From: Cocos nucifera
Taxonomy: Eukaryota; Streptophyta; Magnoliopsida; Arecales; Arecaceae
Reading direction: 5' to 3'
Length of the DNA stretch: 64,000 bases
NCBI GenBank assembly: GCA_006176705.1
Contig: QRFJ01001028.1
Location: 476,179-540,178 of the forward strand
Under the pieces are notes generated by a model, which saw only the letters and a list, made by a program, of their open reading frames with translations, was not told where the DNA came from and did not search any database. The position numbers were made by a program, and so were the translations under genes. Each line of letters begins with the position of its first letter. Position 1 is the first letter of the stretch. Shown one piece after another: positions 12,110-24,453 of the stretch.

Positions 12110-15100
12110 TGGAGGACCATGGAACCCATGACCTTTACCGAGGTGGATGGCTAGGAGATCCAATTCCCGTACAATGATGCGGTTGTAATTTTTTTGAACA
12201 TTGCTGACTACGATGTACGCCGCATTTTGGTGGATAATGGAAGCTCGGCCGACGTATTATTTTACGATGCCTTCTCAAAAATATCCCTATCTGATGATCG
12301 CTTGGGGTCTATGAATTCTCCGCTGGTAGGATTCGCTGGCAACGTTGTACCAGTCGAAGGCATAATAACTTTGGCCATAACGATAGGGCAACACCCAAAA
12401 CTGGCCAAAGCGTGGGTCAACTTTCTAGTCGTAAGGACTCCGTCCGTCTATAACGCGATTCTCGATCGACCTGATCTAAATGCACTCCGGACGGCAGTGT
12501 TAACCTATTATTTGAAGATGAAGTTTCCGACGAGTCATGGGGTCGGAGAAGTCAGAGGAGACCAGGCTCTGATGAGGTACTGCTACTCGATCGCCCTGCA
12601 TAAGGAAGATCAGCTCACCCTTTATCTTGTTGACAGACTGGACGTCCATGATGATCTCACTGAGGAGCGGGGCGAGCCTACGGAGGACCTCATCTCTATG
12701 CCCTTGAATGATGAAAACTCAGAGCACGTGGTGCAGATCGGATCCAACTTGGCAGACGAGGTTCGGGAGCAGCTCGTCGCTTTCCTCAGAAAAAATGCGG
12801 ACGTCTTCGCCTGGACCCCAGTGGATATGCCGGGGATCAATGCCAAAGTTATGGAACATCGGCTGACCGTCGATCCGAGGCACCGATCGATAAGAGAAAA
12901 GATGCGCCACCATGCTCCGAAGAGGCAGAAGGCGATCGCCGAAGAAGTAGACAAGCTCCTCAAAGTCGGACTCATCCGAGAGGTTAACTATCCGACCTGG
13001 GTCTCGAACGTGGTTCTCGTCAAGAAAGCGAATAATAAGTGGAGGATGTGCGTAGACTTCAAGAAGCTGAACAAGGCCTGTCCGAAAGACAGCTACCCTC
13101 TACCTAGGATCGACCAGCTGGTGGACGCAACCTTAGGCCATGAGCTCTTCACCTTCATGGATGTCTTTTCTGATTATAACCAGATACGCATGACGCCCGA
13201 GGACAAAGAGAAGACCACCTTCATTACTGATCGTGGTCTTTATTGCTACAGGATCATGCCTTTTGGACTCAAAAATGCAGGGGCAACATACCAGCATTTG
13301 GTTAATAAGGTCTTCAAGGAGCAGATCAGCCGCAACATGGAGGTGTACGTAGATGATATACTCATCAAAAGTCGAGCTTCGATAGACCACCTGGTCGACC
13401 TTGAAGAGACCTTTGGTGCACTCAAGAAGCACAAAATGAAGCTGAACCCGACCAAGTGCGCCTTTGGTGTGACCTCCGAAAAATTTCTGGGGTTCATGGT
13501 GTCGAGACGCGGAATCGAAACAAACCTCCAAAAAATTCGAGCCATTCGGAAGATGACTGTTCCAAAGACGATCAAGAAAGTTCAGCACCTGGCCGGAAGG
13601 GTGGCATTCCTAAATCGCTTCGTCTCAAGGTCGGTCGAACGATGCATGCCTTTCTTCTAGGTGCTCAAGCGATCGAAGGACTTCTGCTGGATGGCAGAGT
13701 GCCAACGGATATTCAAGAAGCTTAAAAACTACCTCGGTACACCCCCACTATTGTTAAAGCCCGAATTCGAAGAAAAATTATTCCTTTATCTAGCTGTCTC
13801 TCTAGTGGCTCTGGCGGTAGTCCTGATCAGGAAAGAAGCAAAGACGCAGCAACCGGTCTACTATGTGAGCCGAGTTCTGAGAGATGCGGAGACCAGGTAC
13901 TCTAGGTTAGAAAAACTAACTTACTCTCTTCTAATTACTGCCAGGAGGCTCCGACCTTACTTTCAGGAGCATACCATAACGGTCCTCACGAACCAACCAA
14001 TAAAAGTGATCCTCTACCGAGCAGACGCTTCTGAAAGAATCACAAAATGGACAATCAAGCTCACAGAGTTCGACATCAACTACCAGCCCAGGCCATCGAT
14101 CAAGGCCCAGATACTGATGGATTTTGTGCTAGAATGCACCATTCCAGTTGAAGCCGAGCTTGAATCGAGCGAGACTGGCACCAGAGCGAGACCGAGCTTC
14201 GACGAAGCCAAGCTATCACAACCGAACCTCTCCGAGGAAAGCGCCGACCTCCCTGAAGGATTTTGGGCTCTACACGTAGATGGTTCGTCCAACTTCATTG
14301 GAGCTGGTGCGGGACTGATCTTGGTCGGCTCTGAGGGAGTCATCGTCGAGTACGCACTGCGCCTCGAGTTCCTCACGATCAATAATGGGGCCGAATATGA
14401 AGCACTGATCGTCGGATTAAAGATAGCAAGGGAATTAAAAGTAGATCGGCTTCAAGTCTACAGTAATTTCCAGCTGATGGTCGGTCAAGTTGGCGGCAGC
14501 TATGAGGCACGAAAGAAAAGCATGATGAGGTACCTCGAGAAAGTGAGGAATTTGATCCCGGCCTTCGATTATTTTGGCATTCAGCACATCCCGAGGGTGG
14601 AAAATGCAAGAGCCGATCTTTTCTCCAAGTTGGCTGCTTCAGCCCCGGCCGAGCTGTCCAAAGAAGTATTTTTGGAAACTTTGAAGTGCCCAACCACAAA
14701 AGAATCTCAGGCCATCCTGCAAATGAAATTCGAGCCAAGCTGGATCGACCCATTGATCGCCTACCTTGAAGAGGGGGTCCTTCCTCATGATCAAAAAGAA
14801 GCTTGAAAGCTCAGAAATCAGGCCTCCCGCTATGTCTTATACGAAGGCAGGTTGTATAAGAGGTCGTACTCCCTCCGGTTGCTAAGATGTCTCCGACCTT
14901 CAGAGGCCGACCTTGCGCTATGAGATGTGCACGAAGGACTCTACGGAAGTCACGTAGGAGCCACGTCTCTATCACAAAAACTACTTCGACAGGGGTACTA
15001 CTTGCCAACCTTATTTTGCGATTCCATAAAATACGTAAAGAGATGCGACCGCTGTCAGAAGAACGCCAGCATGCAGAGGCAGCCGGCATCCAAACTTGCT

Positions 15101-15965
15101 CCACTCAGCGCACCCTGGCCATTTATGCAGTGGGGAATGGATATACTCGGCCCCTTCCCAACGACGTTTGGGCAACAGAAGTTCCTCTTGATCGCGATCG
15201 ACTATTTCACCAAGTGGGTCAAAGTCGAACCGCTAGCAAAGATTATCGAGGCTAAGGTGCAGGACTTCGTCTGAAAGTCATTAGTCTATCGGTTTGGCCT
15301 GCCCCGAACCCTCATAACTGACAATGGAAGACAGTTCGCTGGGGCAAGATTCGCCGAGTTCTGCGAAGGACTAAACATCTCCCACCGCTTCACATTGGTG
15401 GCGCACCCGTAGGCTAATGGGGAGGCTGACCAACCGGATCCTGCTGCAAGGAATCAAAGCGAGGCTCGATAGAGCAAAGGGAGCCTGGATGGACGAATTC
15501 TACCATGTCCTCTGGGCATACCGAACTACTCAGAGGGTGCCGATCGGAGAAACACCCTTCGCCTTGGCGTTCGGCACTGAGGCAGTTATCCCGGTCGAAC
15601 TCAAGCTCCCGTCTGCACGAGTCGCGGGCTTCAACGAGCGGTACAACCCCCAGAACCTTAGAGTCAATCTCGACCTTCTGGAAGAAAAAAAGGAGAAAGT
15701 CCACGTCCGGATGGTAGCTTACAGACGAAAGCTGGCTCGGTACTACAACTCCAGAGTTAAAAACAAGACGTTCAGAATGGGGGACTTAGTGCTTCGGCGA
15801 GCCGTTGTCGCTCAGCCCCAGAATCAAGGAAAGCTCGCCCCAAATTGGGAAGGTCCATATGAAATGGTGGAGGTCATCCAGCCTGAAACTTATCGTCCGA
15901 AGGAGCTCGGAGGGATAGTGCTTCCCCAACCTTGGAACTTAGAAAACCTAAGGATGTATTATTAG
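12110..15965 (+). pseudogene. pol of element 2: PR-RT-RH-aRH-INT, inactivated
   Basis: One frame carries protease (ILVDNGSSADVLFYDAF), then RT with KWRMCVDFKKLNKACPKDSY and the catalytic YVDD at 13,346-13,357, then Ty3-type RNase H, a second RNase H beginning HVDGSS (~14,275), and integrase with an HxxxxxxxH-CDRC zinc region (14,930-15,060) and ITDNG. Stops interrupt it at 13,658 (TAG), 14,804 (TGA), 14,921 (TGA), 15,272 (TGA) and 15,410 (TAG). In the second RNase H the catalytic Asp of the VYSD-type motif is Asn (codon 14,465-14,467). Near 15,429 a ~5-bp loss relative to element 1 removes the integrase catalytic Glu and shifts frame. The C-terminal frame resumes at 15,417 and ends NLENLRMYY at 15,965. 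The copy is therefore dead at several independent points. Confidence 0.93.
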
Positions 15966-16049
15966 TAGACTTTCTTTAAAACTCCTTCATTATTGTTTTG
16001 TGGTACAAGGATTATATGATGGCAGGAAAGAAATGAGCGAAAGTGGTCC

Positions 16050-17340
16050 GTTAGGAATAGAAGGAGAACCTCGTCCTAACGCGAGTAAAGTCGAAGGCCT
16101 CGTTCACCTTAGTCGAGATGGGGGAGAGGCTCGGACGATGGTCCGCATGTGCCCCCATAGCCCGTTATAAATAGGAGGAGAACCTCATCCTAACGCGAGC
16201 AAAGTTGAAGGCCTCATTCACCTTAGACGAGATGGAGGGAGAGACTCGGATGACGGTCCGCATGTACCCCCACAGCCCATTAAGAATAGGAGGAGAACCT
16301 CGTCCTAACACGAGCAAAGTCAAAGACCTCGTTCACCTTAGGCGAGATGGGGGAGAGACTTGGACGACGGTCTGCATGTGCCCCCACAGCCCATAGGAAT
16401 AGGAGGAGAATCTCATCCTAATGCGAGCAAAGTTGAAGGCCTCATTCACCTTAGACGAGATGGAGGGAGACAGACGACGGTCCGAATGCGCCCCACAGCC
16501 CGTTAGAAATAGGAGGAGAATCTCGTCCTAATGCGAGCAAAGTCGAAGGGCCTCGTTCACCTTAGACGAGATGGGGGAGAGACTCAAACGACGGTCCGTA
16601 TGTGCCCCATAGCCCGTTAGAAATAGGAGGAGAACCTCATCCTAACGCGGAGCAAAGTCGAAGGCTTCGTTCACTTAGACGAGATGGGGGAGACGGATGA
16701 TGGTCCGAACGCGCTCCCACAGTCTGTTAGAAATAGGAGGAGAATCTCATCCTAACGCGAGCAAAATCGAAGGCCCGTTTCACCTTAGACGAGACGGAGA
16801 AGACGGACGACGGTCTGCATGTGCCCCCACAGCCCGTTAGGAACAGGAGGAGAATCTCATCCTAACGCGAGCAAAGTGAAGGCCTCGTTCACCTTAGACA
16901 AGACGGAGGGAGAGGCTCGGACGATGGTCCGCATGTGCCCCCACAGCCCGTTAGGAATAAAAGGAGAACCTCGTCCTAATGCGAGCAAAGTCGAAGGCCT
17001 CGTTCACCTTAGACGAGATGGGGGGAGAGGCTTGGACGACGGTCCGCATGTGCCCCCATAGCCCATTAGGAATAGGAGGAGAAACTCGTCCTAATGTGAG
17101 CAAAGTCGAAGGCCTCGTTCACCTTAGACAAGATGGGAGGAGAGGCTCGGACGACGGTCCGCATGTGCCCCTATAGCCCGTTAGGAACAGGAGGAGAACC
17201 TCGTCCTAACGCGAGCAAAGCCGAAGACCTCGTTCACCCTAGACGAGATGGAGGGAGAGGCATGGACGATGGTCCGAAGGTGACCCCACAGTCCATTAGG
17301 AGTAGGAGGAGAATCTCGTCCTAATGCGAGCAAAGTTCAA
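16050..17340 (+). repeat. Tandem array, ~113-bp unit, about 12 copies (element 2)
   Basis: Units begin GTTAGGAATAGGAGGAGAAC near 16,050, 16,164, 16,279, 16,392, 16,502, 16,616, 16,728, 16,838, 16,952, 17,065, 17,179 and 17,294. Each has the TTAGGA/TCCTAA stem, then GCGAGCAAAGTCGAAGGCC and GATGGGGGGAGAGGC segments. Copies differ by small indels and transitions. Short frames in the array have no coding meaning. Confidence 0.9.
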
Positions 17341-17344
17341 GTCC

Positions 17345-17690
17345 GAGCTCCAAAGTCTACAGAAAATAGGATCTCCATCAACCTCGGCTGGAGGTAAGAT
17401 CTCCCTCGAGCGCCCGCATCAACCTAGGTCGTAAGAAACAAGATCTCTCCCGAGGGTCCGACAACCTCGGCCAGAGCGACCGAGACAACCTCGACCAGAG
17501 ATAAGGTCCGCGCCAATCTCGGCCAGAAATAAGATCGGAGACAACCTCGACTGCAGATCAGATATCTTCCGAGCATCCGTATCAACCTCGGTATGAGATG
17601 AGATCTCCTTCGGGTTTCAATTTCAGCACCAACTTCGTCTGAAGATGAGATCTCCCCCCGAGCTTTGACCTGATCCAGCACGGAGCCCGA
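17345..17690 (+). repeat. Degenerate AGATAAGATCTC-type repeats (element 2)
   Basis: Irregular units of roughly 35-60 bp join phrases such as CAACCTCGGCCAGAGA to AAGATCTCTCCCGAG. It is the shorter, more decayed form of the second repeat family that dominates elements 3 and 5. Confidence 0.75.
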
Positions 17691-17747
17691 AAGAGAACTT
17701 CGGCAGTCGTCTTTTCTGTACTCCCTTCCTTCAAGTTTTGAACTCGG

Positions 17748-17762
17748 GAGTGGGAGAACTAT
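17748..17762 (+). other. Polypurine tract of element 2
   Basis: The purine-rich GGGAGTGGGAGAACTAT directly precedes the 3' LTR start TGTTGGGG. Confidence 0.75.
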
Positions 17763-18865
17763 TGTTGGGGATAAACCCTGCTCCTGTCGAAGTTCAGTTC
17801 GATGCTCTGCCTAATGCAACCAGTAGCCGCGGAAGAGCTTCAACGGACGGATCTTAGCCAAACCCCTTCGGCCGGTCGAACTCCTCAGTAGCCGAGCTCC
17901 TTCTGACTCCCAGCGTCCGGACCGAACCCCTTCAGCCAGTCGAACTTCTCAGTGGTCGAGCTTCTTCGAACCCCTTCAGCCGGCCAAACTGCCTAGCGGC
18001 CGAGCTCCTTGGACTTCCAACAGTCGGGTTCTAGCCGAACCCCTCGGCGGTCGAACTTCAGTTGGACTCCTGCAAGAACCAAACTCTCTCCGCGCCCTTC
18101 TAGTCAGACGCCTGCAAGAGCCGAACTCCCTCTAGACATCTCCTTCGATCGAACTTCTTCAAGAGCCGGACTCCCTCCAGACATCTCCTTTGACCAGACT
18201 TTTTCAGAAGCCGGATTCCTCCTAGACATCCCCTTCGGCCGACCGAGCTCCTTCCGAACTCCTCAGCGGTCGTCCCCCGGCCGAACTCCTCGGCAACCAC
18301 ACAGCTTCAACCAGACGCCTACGGCAGCCGAACTCCTTCCAAGCTTCCTCTTCAGGAGTCCAAACTCCTCCAAAATGGGTACACGTCGAAGCTCTTCAAC
18401 CCTTCATTCGGCCTCGAGCGGCTCAGTATCAAGACAGCTGCAGCCATCACCATTAGTCCGCCGTAAGCGACAGCGATCCGCTACCAGGCGACGATGGCTG
18501 TTACCATCAACCCACTGCAGATAACGCCTTCTCCTGGGACTGACTCCGTCGATCCTCGAGCGGCCCGCCAACACGCGGCTACAGCTATCACCATCAAGTT
18601 CTATCTATAAAAAGGACCCTCTAAATACGCTAACTCTAATCTCTGATCTCTAAGCACTAAGCTCTTCTTTTCTTCTCTAAGCTCTGTAGAACTCATTTCC
18701 GAGCACTCCATTCCTATTGGTCAGAGCTGACTTGATCGTCGGAGGGTCCTGCCGGAGCCAACCCCCACTGGCTCCGGACGGAACTTTGTTTTGCAGGTTT
18801 TCGGCGACGATCTCGTCCACCACCGCTTCAGTCAATTCCGACGACGACCAAATTCTGCGTCAATA
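17763..18865 (+). repeat. 3' LTR of element 2
   Basis: It runs from TGTTGGGGATAAACC to GCGTCAATA (1,103 bp). The terminal CA has become TA, while the flanking TTTAG duplication still fixes the border. A TATA box lies at 18,606-18,615. It differs from the 5' LTR by scattered substitutions, so the insertion is not very recent. Confidence 0.93.
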
Positions 18866-18870
18866 TTTAG

Positions 18871-19814
18871 TATGATAGATATTATAGCATTAAAAGAATT
18901 GCTACTTAAAAGTCCATCATATAGCTTTGCAGCACAATAAAAGGCGCCCCAAGAGAATTACAACGATTGTTATATAAACCAGTTCTATTCCTTGAGTAAT
19001 GATTATAATTAGAAAATTAATATAAAATTAATTATTTCTCTTCCCTGTATTTCTTATTTTTCGTTTAAACAATGGAATAGAAATTGTGATTCCAAGTCTC
19101 AGCCGCTGATTCCCTTTCCGCTTTCTACTCCCATTGTGATTCTTTTTCATTGTAGGAAACCAATATAGCGTTAGTGTATTGCGTTGAGCTCTTGCTCAAT
19201 CTTTGATCTTTAAAATGGATAATTTAAAAACTATCGTTACCTAACACCATATTGATTTGTGATATATGGTACAAGATCACAAGGTGTTGTATACCGGTTT
19301 GGTACTAATATTTGGTATGGTACCAACCAGTACAATAAATCACGAGCACCAAATTTTATTTGACATCTAATTCACATCATAGTTGTTGGCCCAACAACAG
19401 GTACATATTGCAAGGTCCAGGCGTCCAGCTACAGGGTAAAAGGAAATAGAGGTTGATAAGGCCACACAAAACGTAGCGAGACCAAGTGCCTTAAGTATTT
19501 TTTAGGTCAAGAACATATTAAGCATTCGGGTACGACATATTAGATGCCAACAGTACGCAAGTCCAATTATTACTAATTAGTGAGAGCAAGGAATGCTGGG
19601 CCAAGCCCAACTCAGCAACCCAGCCCACTTAATGGGAGTTGGATAAAGTGGCCGAGTGTTGGCCAGACCTAACTTTCCAGTGCAACGTTTTGGTGGAACA
19701 TAGGTTGGCGTGGAATTTGATTTGGAAAGGCCAAGGATTAGACAAATGTTGATTTAGTTCAAGCATAATTATTCTAACCTTTTCTTCTTTTTTTCTTTTT
19801 TTTTTCTCCGATTC
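18871..19814. other. AT-rich intergenic DNA, no gene seen
   Basis: Low-GC sequence without a recognisable coding region, RNA gene or transposon terminus. It separates the target duplication of element 2 from the first gag-like repeat of element 3. No 5' LTR for element 3 is present here. Confidence 0.6.
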
Positions 19815-19820
19815 TTCTTC

Positions 19821-20485
19821 CTTCTCGAACTCCCCTCGAGCCTGCCACCAAGGAAGCTCCGACAAAGGGGCATGAAGTTCTTCCACAAAAGGTTTCACCG
19901 GAGGACAGAATGAAGTTTGTCGTGCTCATGATCTTCCCAGCGCAAGCGAGGCCGAACTCTCCCTCGAGCTCACCATCAAGGAAGCTCACAAAGGGGTATG
20001 AATTCTCCCGATGAAAGCTTCACAGAGGGGCGAAGTGAAGTCGATGCAGCGAGGCCAAACTCCCCGTCGAGTAGTCATCAAGGAAACCCCCTACAAAGAT
20101 TCATCGAAGGTGGAATGAAGTTCGACTGCACTCACGACCACCCCAGCGCAGCGAGGCCGAACTTTCCTCGAGTATGTCTTTAAGGAAGTCCCTACAAAGA
20201 ATTCACAGGAGGTGGAATGAAGTTCGAGCAAGCAAGGTCGAACTAACCCTCGAGCTTGTCGTCAAGAAAGTCCCGATAAAGAAGCATGAAGTTCTCCCAC
20301 AGAAGTTTTTTATAGAAAGTTCGGCTGCGCTCACGACCTCCCCAGTGCAAGCAAGGCCCAAACTCCTCGAGCTCACCACTAAGGAAGTCCCGACAGAAGG
20401 GCGCAAAGAAGTCCTCTTCCCGAAAGATTTTGCGACTACGCCCTCCGTAATGCTCCTCGAGCCCAAATTCTAATGAAAATTAAGA
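19821..20485 (+). repeat. Tandem repeat of the gag linker (element 3)
   Basis: About six diverged copies of an 80-130-bp unit start near 19,821, 19,951, 20,055, 20,158, 20,241 and 20,360. Each opens CGAACTCTCCCTCGAGC (or variants) and contains CAAGGAAG and ATGAAGTT-like segments. Element 4 has one matching stretch at 37,790-37,945 and elements 2 and 5 have a single equivalent, so the expansion belongs to element 3. Confidence 0.7.
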
Positions 20486-20489
20486 ACCA

Positions 20490-20940
20490 ACTGCCAAGAT
20501 CAGAAGGACTACGATCTCTCCCAAACAAGCGTGATCGAAGCAAGTACTGCCTCTACCATCACAACCACGGCCACGATGCTGAGGAATGCATTTAGCTCTA
20601 AGATGAAATTGAGGAGCTCGTCAGAAAGGGCCAGCTGGATAAATTCCTTCGACGCCAGCCTGAAGCAGGAGAAGATCAGCCAACGGCGCTGCCATAACCA
20701 AAAACAACAAGAAGATCGGCCGCCTTGCGGCATCATCAACATCACCCCCGGGAGGAGCTTGGTACATTGGCGATTCATCATCTCCCAATGGCAAAGCCAA
20801 GAGAAGCATGCTCCAAATTGAGGAGGCCAACATGAGATAGAGGAGGTCGTCCGGCCCGGAGCTTATCATCCGAAGAAATGGGGAGGAACAACGCTACCAC
20901 GACCCTGAAATATAAAGAATTTGGGGATGCGCTGCTGGTA
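20490..20940 (+). pseudogene. gag tail fused to integrase end (element 3)
   Basis: The His/Cys segment (CLYHHNHGHDAEEC) followed by a LQDEIEELV-like stretch is read at 20,545-20,630. After a linker with a DRPPCGIINIT motif it passes near 20,830 into sequence equivalent to the last residues of integrase in element 2 (VEVIQPETYRPKE...). Protease, RT, RNase H and the integrase core are absent, so the pol deletion is essentially complete. Confidence 0.7.
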
Positions 20941-21059
20941 ACTTTCTTTCAATAAAATTCTTTTCTTTCAATAATATTATTTTTGGATGCAAAAACTATG
21001 CAATGATAGGGAAGAAGCAATCAATCATTATCGTATTAGGAATAGGAGGAGAACCTCAT

Positions 21060-21745
21060 CCTAACACGAGCAGGTTAAAGACCTTCAACCTTGGCTAGAG
21101 ATAAGATCTCTCCCGAGCGACCGTGGATAATCTCGGCCAGAGATAAGATCTCTTCTGAGCGATCGTGGACAACCTCGGCTAGAGATAAGATCTCTTCTGA
21201 GCGACCGAGTCAACCTCGACCAAAGATAAGATCTCTTCTGAGCGACGTGTGAACAACCTCAGCTAGAGATAAGATCTCTCCCGAGCGATCGAGTCAACCT
21301 CAGCTAAAGATAAGATCTCTCCCGAATGACCGTGGACAACTTCAGTTAGAGATAAGATCTCTCCCAAGCGACCAAGTCAACTTCGACCAGAGATAAGATC
21401 TCTCCCGACGATCAAGACACCTCGACTAAAGATAAAATCTCTGCCGAGCGATCGTGGACAACCTCAGTTAAAGATAAGATCTTTTTTGAGCGATCGAGTC
21501 AACCTCGGCTAGAGATTAGATCTCTCCCAAGCGATCGTGGATAAGTCAACCTGATCAGTGATAGATCTCTCCTGAGCGATCGTGGACAACCTCGGCTAGA
21601 GATAAGATCTCTCCTGAGCGACCGAGTCAACCTCGATCAGAGATAAGATCTCTTCCGAACAACCGTGGACAACCTCGGCTAGAGATAAGATCTCTCCCGA
21701 GCAACCGAGTCAACCTCGGCTAGAGATGAGATCTCTCCCTAGCTT
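21060..21745 (+). repeat. Tandem array of AGATAAGATCTC modules (element 3, first block)
   Basis: About 17 units of roughly 40 bp alternate the phrases GAGCGACCGTGGACAACCTC and GAGCGACCGAGTCAACCTC around a GAGATAAGATCTC core. The alternation makes a two-unit higher-order period of about 80 bp. Confidence 0.85.
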
Positions 21746-21749
21746 CGAA

Positions 21750-22455
21750 GAACCCCATTCACCTTAGATGAGATGGAGGGAGAGGTCCTGACAATGGTCC
21801 TTATGTGCCCCCATAATCCGTTAGGAACAGGAGGAGAACCTCATCCTAATAGGAGCAAAGTCGAAGGCCTCGTCATAAAGAACGGGATGGGGGAGAGGCC
21901 CTAATAGTGGTCCTTATGTGCCCCCACAGCTCGTTAGGAATAGGAGGAGAATCTCATCCTAACGCAAGTAAAGTCGAAGGCCTCGTTCACCTTAGACGAG
22001 ATGGGAGGAAGACGGACGATAGTCCAAATGTGCCCGCACAGTCCGTTAGGAACAAGAGAAGAACCTCGTCCTAACACGAGTAAAGTCAAAGGCCTTGTTC
22101 ACCTAGATGAGATGGGAGGAGAAGCATGGATGACGGTCCGAATGTGCCCCCACAGCCTGTTAGGAATAGGACGATGGTCCAAATGTGCTCCCATAGCCCA
22201 TTAGGAATAGGAGGAGAATCTCGTCCTAATGCGAGCAAAGTCGAAGACCTCGTTCATCTTAGACGAGATGGGGAAAGACGGACGATAGTCCAAATGTGCC
22301 CCCATAATCCATTAGGAACAGAAGGAGAACCTCATCCTAAGGTGAGCAAAGTCGAAGATCTCGTTCACCCTAAACGAGATGGGGGGAGAGGCATGGACAA
22401 TGGTCCGAATGTGCCCCCACAGCTCGTTAGGAGCAGGAGGAGAACCTCGTCCTAA
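21750..22455 (+). repeat. Tandem array of TTAGGA...TCCTAA modules (element 3)
   Basis: About six units of ~110 bp are equivalent to the array in element 2 (16,050-17,340). They are flanked on both sides by AGATAAGATCTC blocks. Confidence 0.85.
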
Positions 22456-22479
22456 TGCGAGCAAAGTCCAAGTTCGAGC

Positions 22480-23385
22480 TCCGAAGTCTACAGAAGATAG
22501 AATCTCCATCAACCTCGATAGGAGATAAGATCTCTTCCGAGTGCCCGCATCAACCTCGATCGTAGGAAATAAGATTTTCCTCAAGGGTCCGCGGCAACCT
22601 CGGCCCGAGCGATCGAGACAACCTCGGTCAGAGATGAGATCTCTTTCGAGCGATCGAGACAACCTCGGTCAGAGATAAGATCGGAGACAACCTCGACCGT
22701 AGGAGATAAGATCTCCCCTGAGAGTCCGCGGTAACCTCAGCCCGAGCAATCGAGACAACCTCGATCAGAGATAAGATCAAAGACAACCTCGGTCAGAGTG
22801 CTCGAGATAACCTCAGTCAGAGATAAGATCTCTCCCGAGTGCCCAAGCTAACCTCGGCTGCGGGAGATGAGATCTCCCCCGAGCGACCGCGTCAACCTCG
22901 ACTAGAGATAAGATCTCTTCCGAGCAATCGTGACTATCTCTACCCGTGACAACCTCAGCTAGAGATAAGATCTCTTCCGAGCGCCCGAGCCAACCTCAGC
23001 CAGAGATAAGATCGGAGATAATCTTGACCAAAGATGAGATCTCTCCCGAGCGATCAAAACTACCTCGATCAGAGATAAGATCGGAGACAATCTCGTCCAA
23101 AGATGAGATCTCTCTCGAGCGACCGTGTCAACCTCGGCCAGAGATCAGATCTCTCCCAAGCACCTATATTAACCGCAGCTGCAGGAGAGGAGATCTCCCC
23201 CGAGTCAGCCTCGGCTGCTGAAGACAATATTGCCCCCCCAAGGAGCTCAACCCCCGACCTCGACTGCATGAGATGAGATCTACTTCAACCTTGGCTGGAG
23301 ATGAGATCTTTCTCGGACTTCAATTTCAACACCAACTTCGGTTGGAGATGAGATCTCCCCCTGAGCTTCGATCTGAACCAGCACG
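22480..23385 (+). repeat. Tandem array of AGATAAGATCTC modules (element 3, second block)
   Basis: Irregular 30-60-bp units carry AGATAAGATCTC or AGATAAGATCGGAGACAACCTC. The GGAGATAAGATCTCC dyad is often intact. The block ends about 80 bp before the PPT. Confidence 0.8.
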
Positions 23386-23464
23386 AAGCCTAGAAGAGGA
23401 CTTCGGTAGTCGCCTTTTCTGCACTCCCTTCCTTCAAATTTCAAATTCAAAAGTGGGGGACTAT

Positions 23465-24453
23465 TGTTGGGGATAAACCCCGCTTCCATCGAAGTTTAAT
23501 TCGATGCTCAGTCTGATGCGATCGGTAGCCACAGAAGAGCTTCAGCGAACGAATCTTGGCCGAACTCCTACATCCGATCGAATTGCTTAGCGACTAAGCT
23601 CCTTCGATTCCCAGTGACCGGGCTTCAGCCAAACTCCTCAGCGGTCGAGCTTCGGTCGGAGTCCCATAAGAGCCAAACTCTCTCCACGCCCTTCCAGCCA
23701 AATGCCTGCGGAAGCCGAACTCCCTCCAAGCTTCTCCTTCGGTTGGACTTCTTCAGGAGCCAGACTCCTCCCAGACATTCCTTTCAGTCGGACTTCTTCA
23801 GGAGTCGAACTCCTCCCAGACATCCCCTTCGACCGTCCAAGCTCCTTTCGAACTCTCCAACGATCGAGCCTTAGCCGTATACCTCCAGCCAGATGCTTAC
23901 GGGAGCCGAACTCCTTCCGATCTTCCTCTTCAGGAGTCCAAACTCCTTTGGAATCGATATATGCCGAAGTCCACCAATCAATGCCTGCTTTCTGAGAGCC
24001 ATGGCTATTAAAGCTGGATGAACGGTCACCATCAGTCTACCATAGGCGACACTACAGGTGGCTCCGCCAAACCTTGAGCAGCCCACCACTATCGGATGGT
24101 ATGGCTATCGCTTTCGACCTGACGATACCATCCTCTCCATATTAAATTCGGTGTAGCCTCGAGCGACCCACCATCAGGCAGCTGTAGCTGTCACCATCAA
24201 GCTCCGCCTATAAAAAGGATCCTCCGGATATGCTAACTCTAAGCTCTAAGCTCTCCTCTCCTTCTTTAAGCTCCACGAAACTCATTTTCGAGCACTCCAT
24301 TCCTGTTGGTTAGAGCTGACTTGATCGTCGGAGGGTCCTACTAGAGCCACCCCCCACCGACTCCGAACGAAACTTTATTTTGTAGGTTTCGATGGCGACC
24401 TCGTCCACCTCCGCTCCAACTGATTCCGGCGATGATCAGATTTTGCGTCAACA
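23465..24453 (+). repeat. 3' LTR of element 3
   Basis: It runs from TGTTGGGGATAAACC to GCGTCAACA (989 bp) and is preceded by the PPT AAAGTGGGGGACTAT. TATA box TATAAAAAGG lies at 24,209-24,218 and the R/U5 motif GTCGGAGGGTCCTACTAGAG near 24,326. No matching 5' LTR exists upstream. Confidence 0.88.

Larger units (their letters stand above)
9267..18870 (+). mobile_element. Element 2: complete Ty3/gypsy Tat-type LTR retrotransposon
   Basis: A structurally complete element (9,272-18,865, 9,594 bp) is flanked by a perfect 5-bp duplication TTTAG at 9,267-9,271 and 18,866-18,870. Order: 5' LTR, primer-binding region, gag, protease, reverse transcriptase, RNase H, second (archaeal-type) RNase H, integrase, tandem arrays, PPT, 3' LTR. 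The dual RNase H order is the mark of the Tat clade (Retand/Ogre group). No antisense gene is seen between integrase and the LTR, unlike element 1. Frameshifts and stops in gag and pol mean this copy is not autonomous. Confidence 0.95.
19815..24453 (+). mobile_element. Element 3: 5'-truncated, pol-less gypsy element
   Basis: It contains tandemly repeated gag-linker sequence, the gag His/Cys tail, a direct jump to the last codons of integrase, three tandem arrays, a PPT and a 3' LTR. It lacks a 5' LTR, PR, RT, RNase H and most of integrase. The order and junctions resemble element 4 (37,770-38,440), so the two may descend from one deletion derivative. The 3' end abuts a copia fragment at 24,454. 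Confidence 0.8.

Noticed and set aside
16050..17340. CRISPR-like regular repeats
   Set aside because: Units are ~113 bp, diverged, lack unique spacers and lie inside a plant retrotransposon. They are ordinary tandem repeats.
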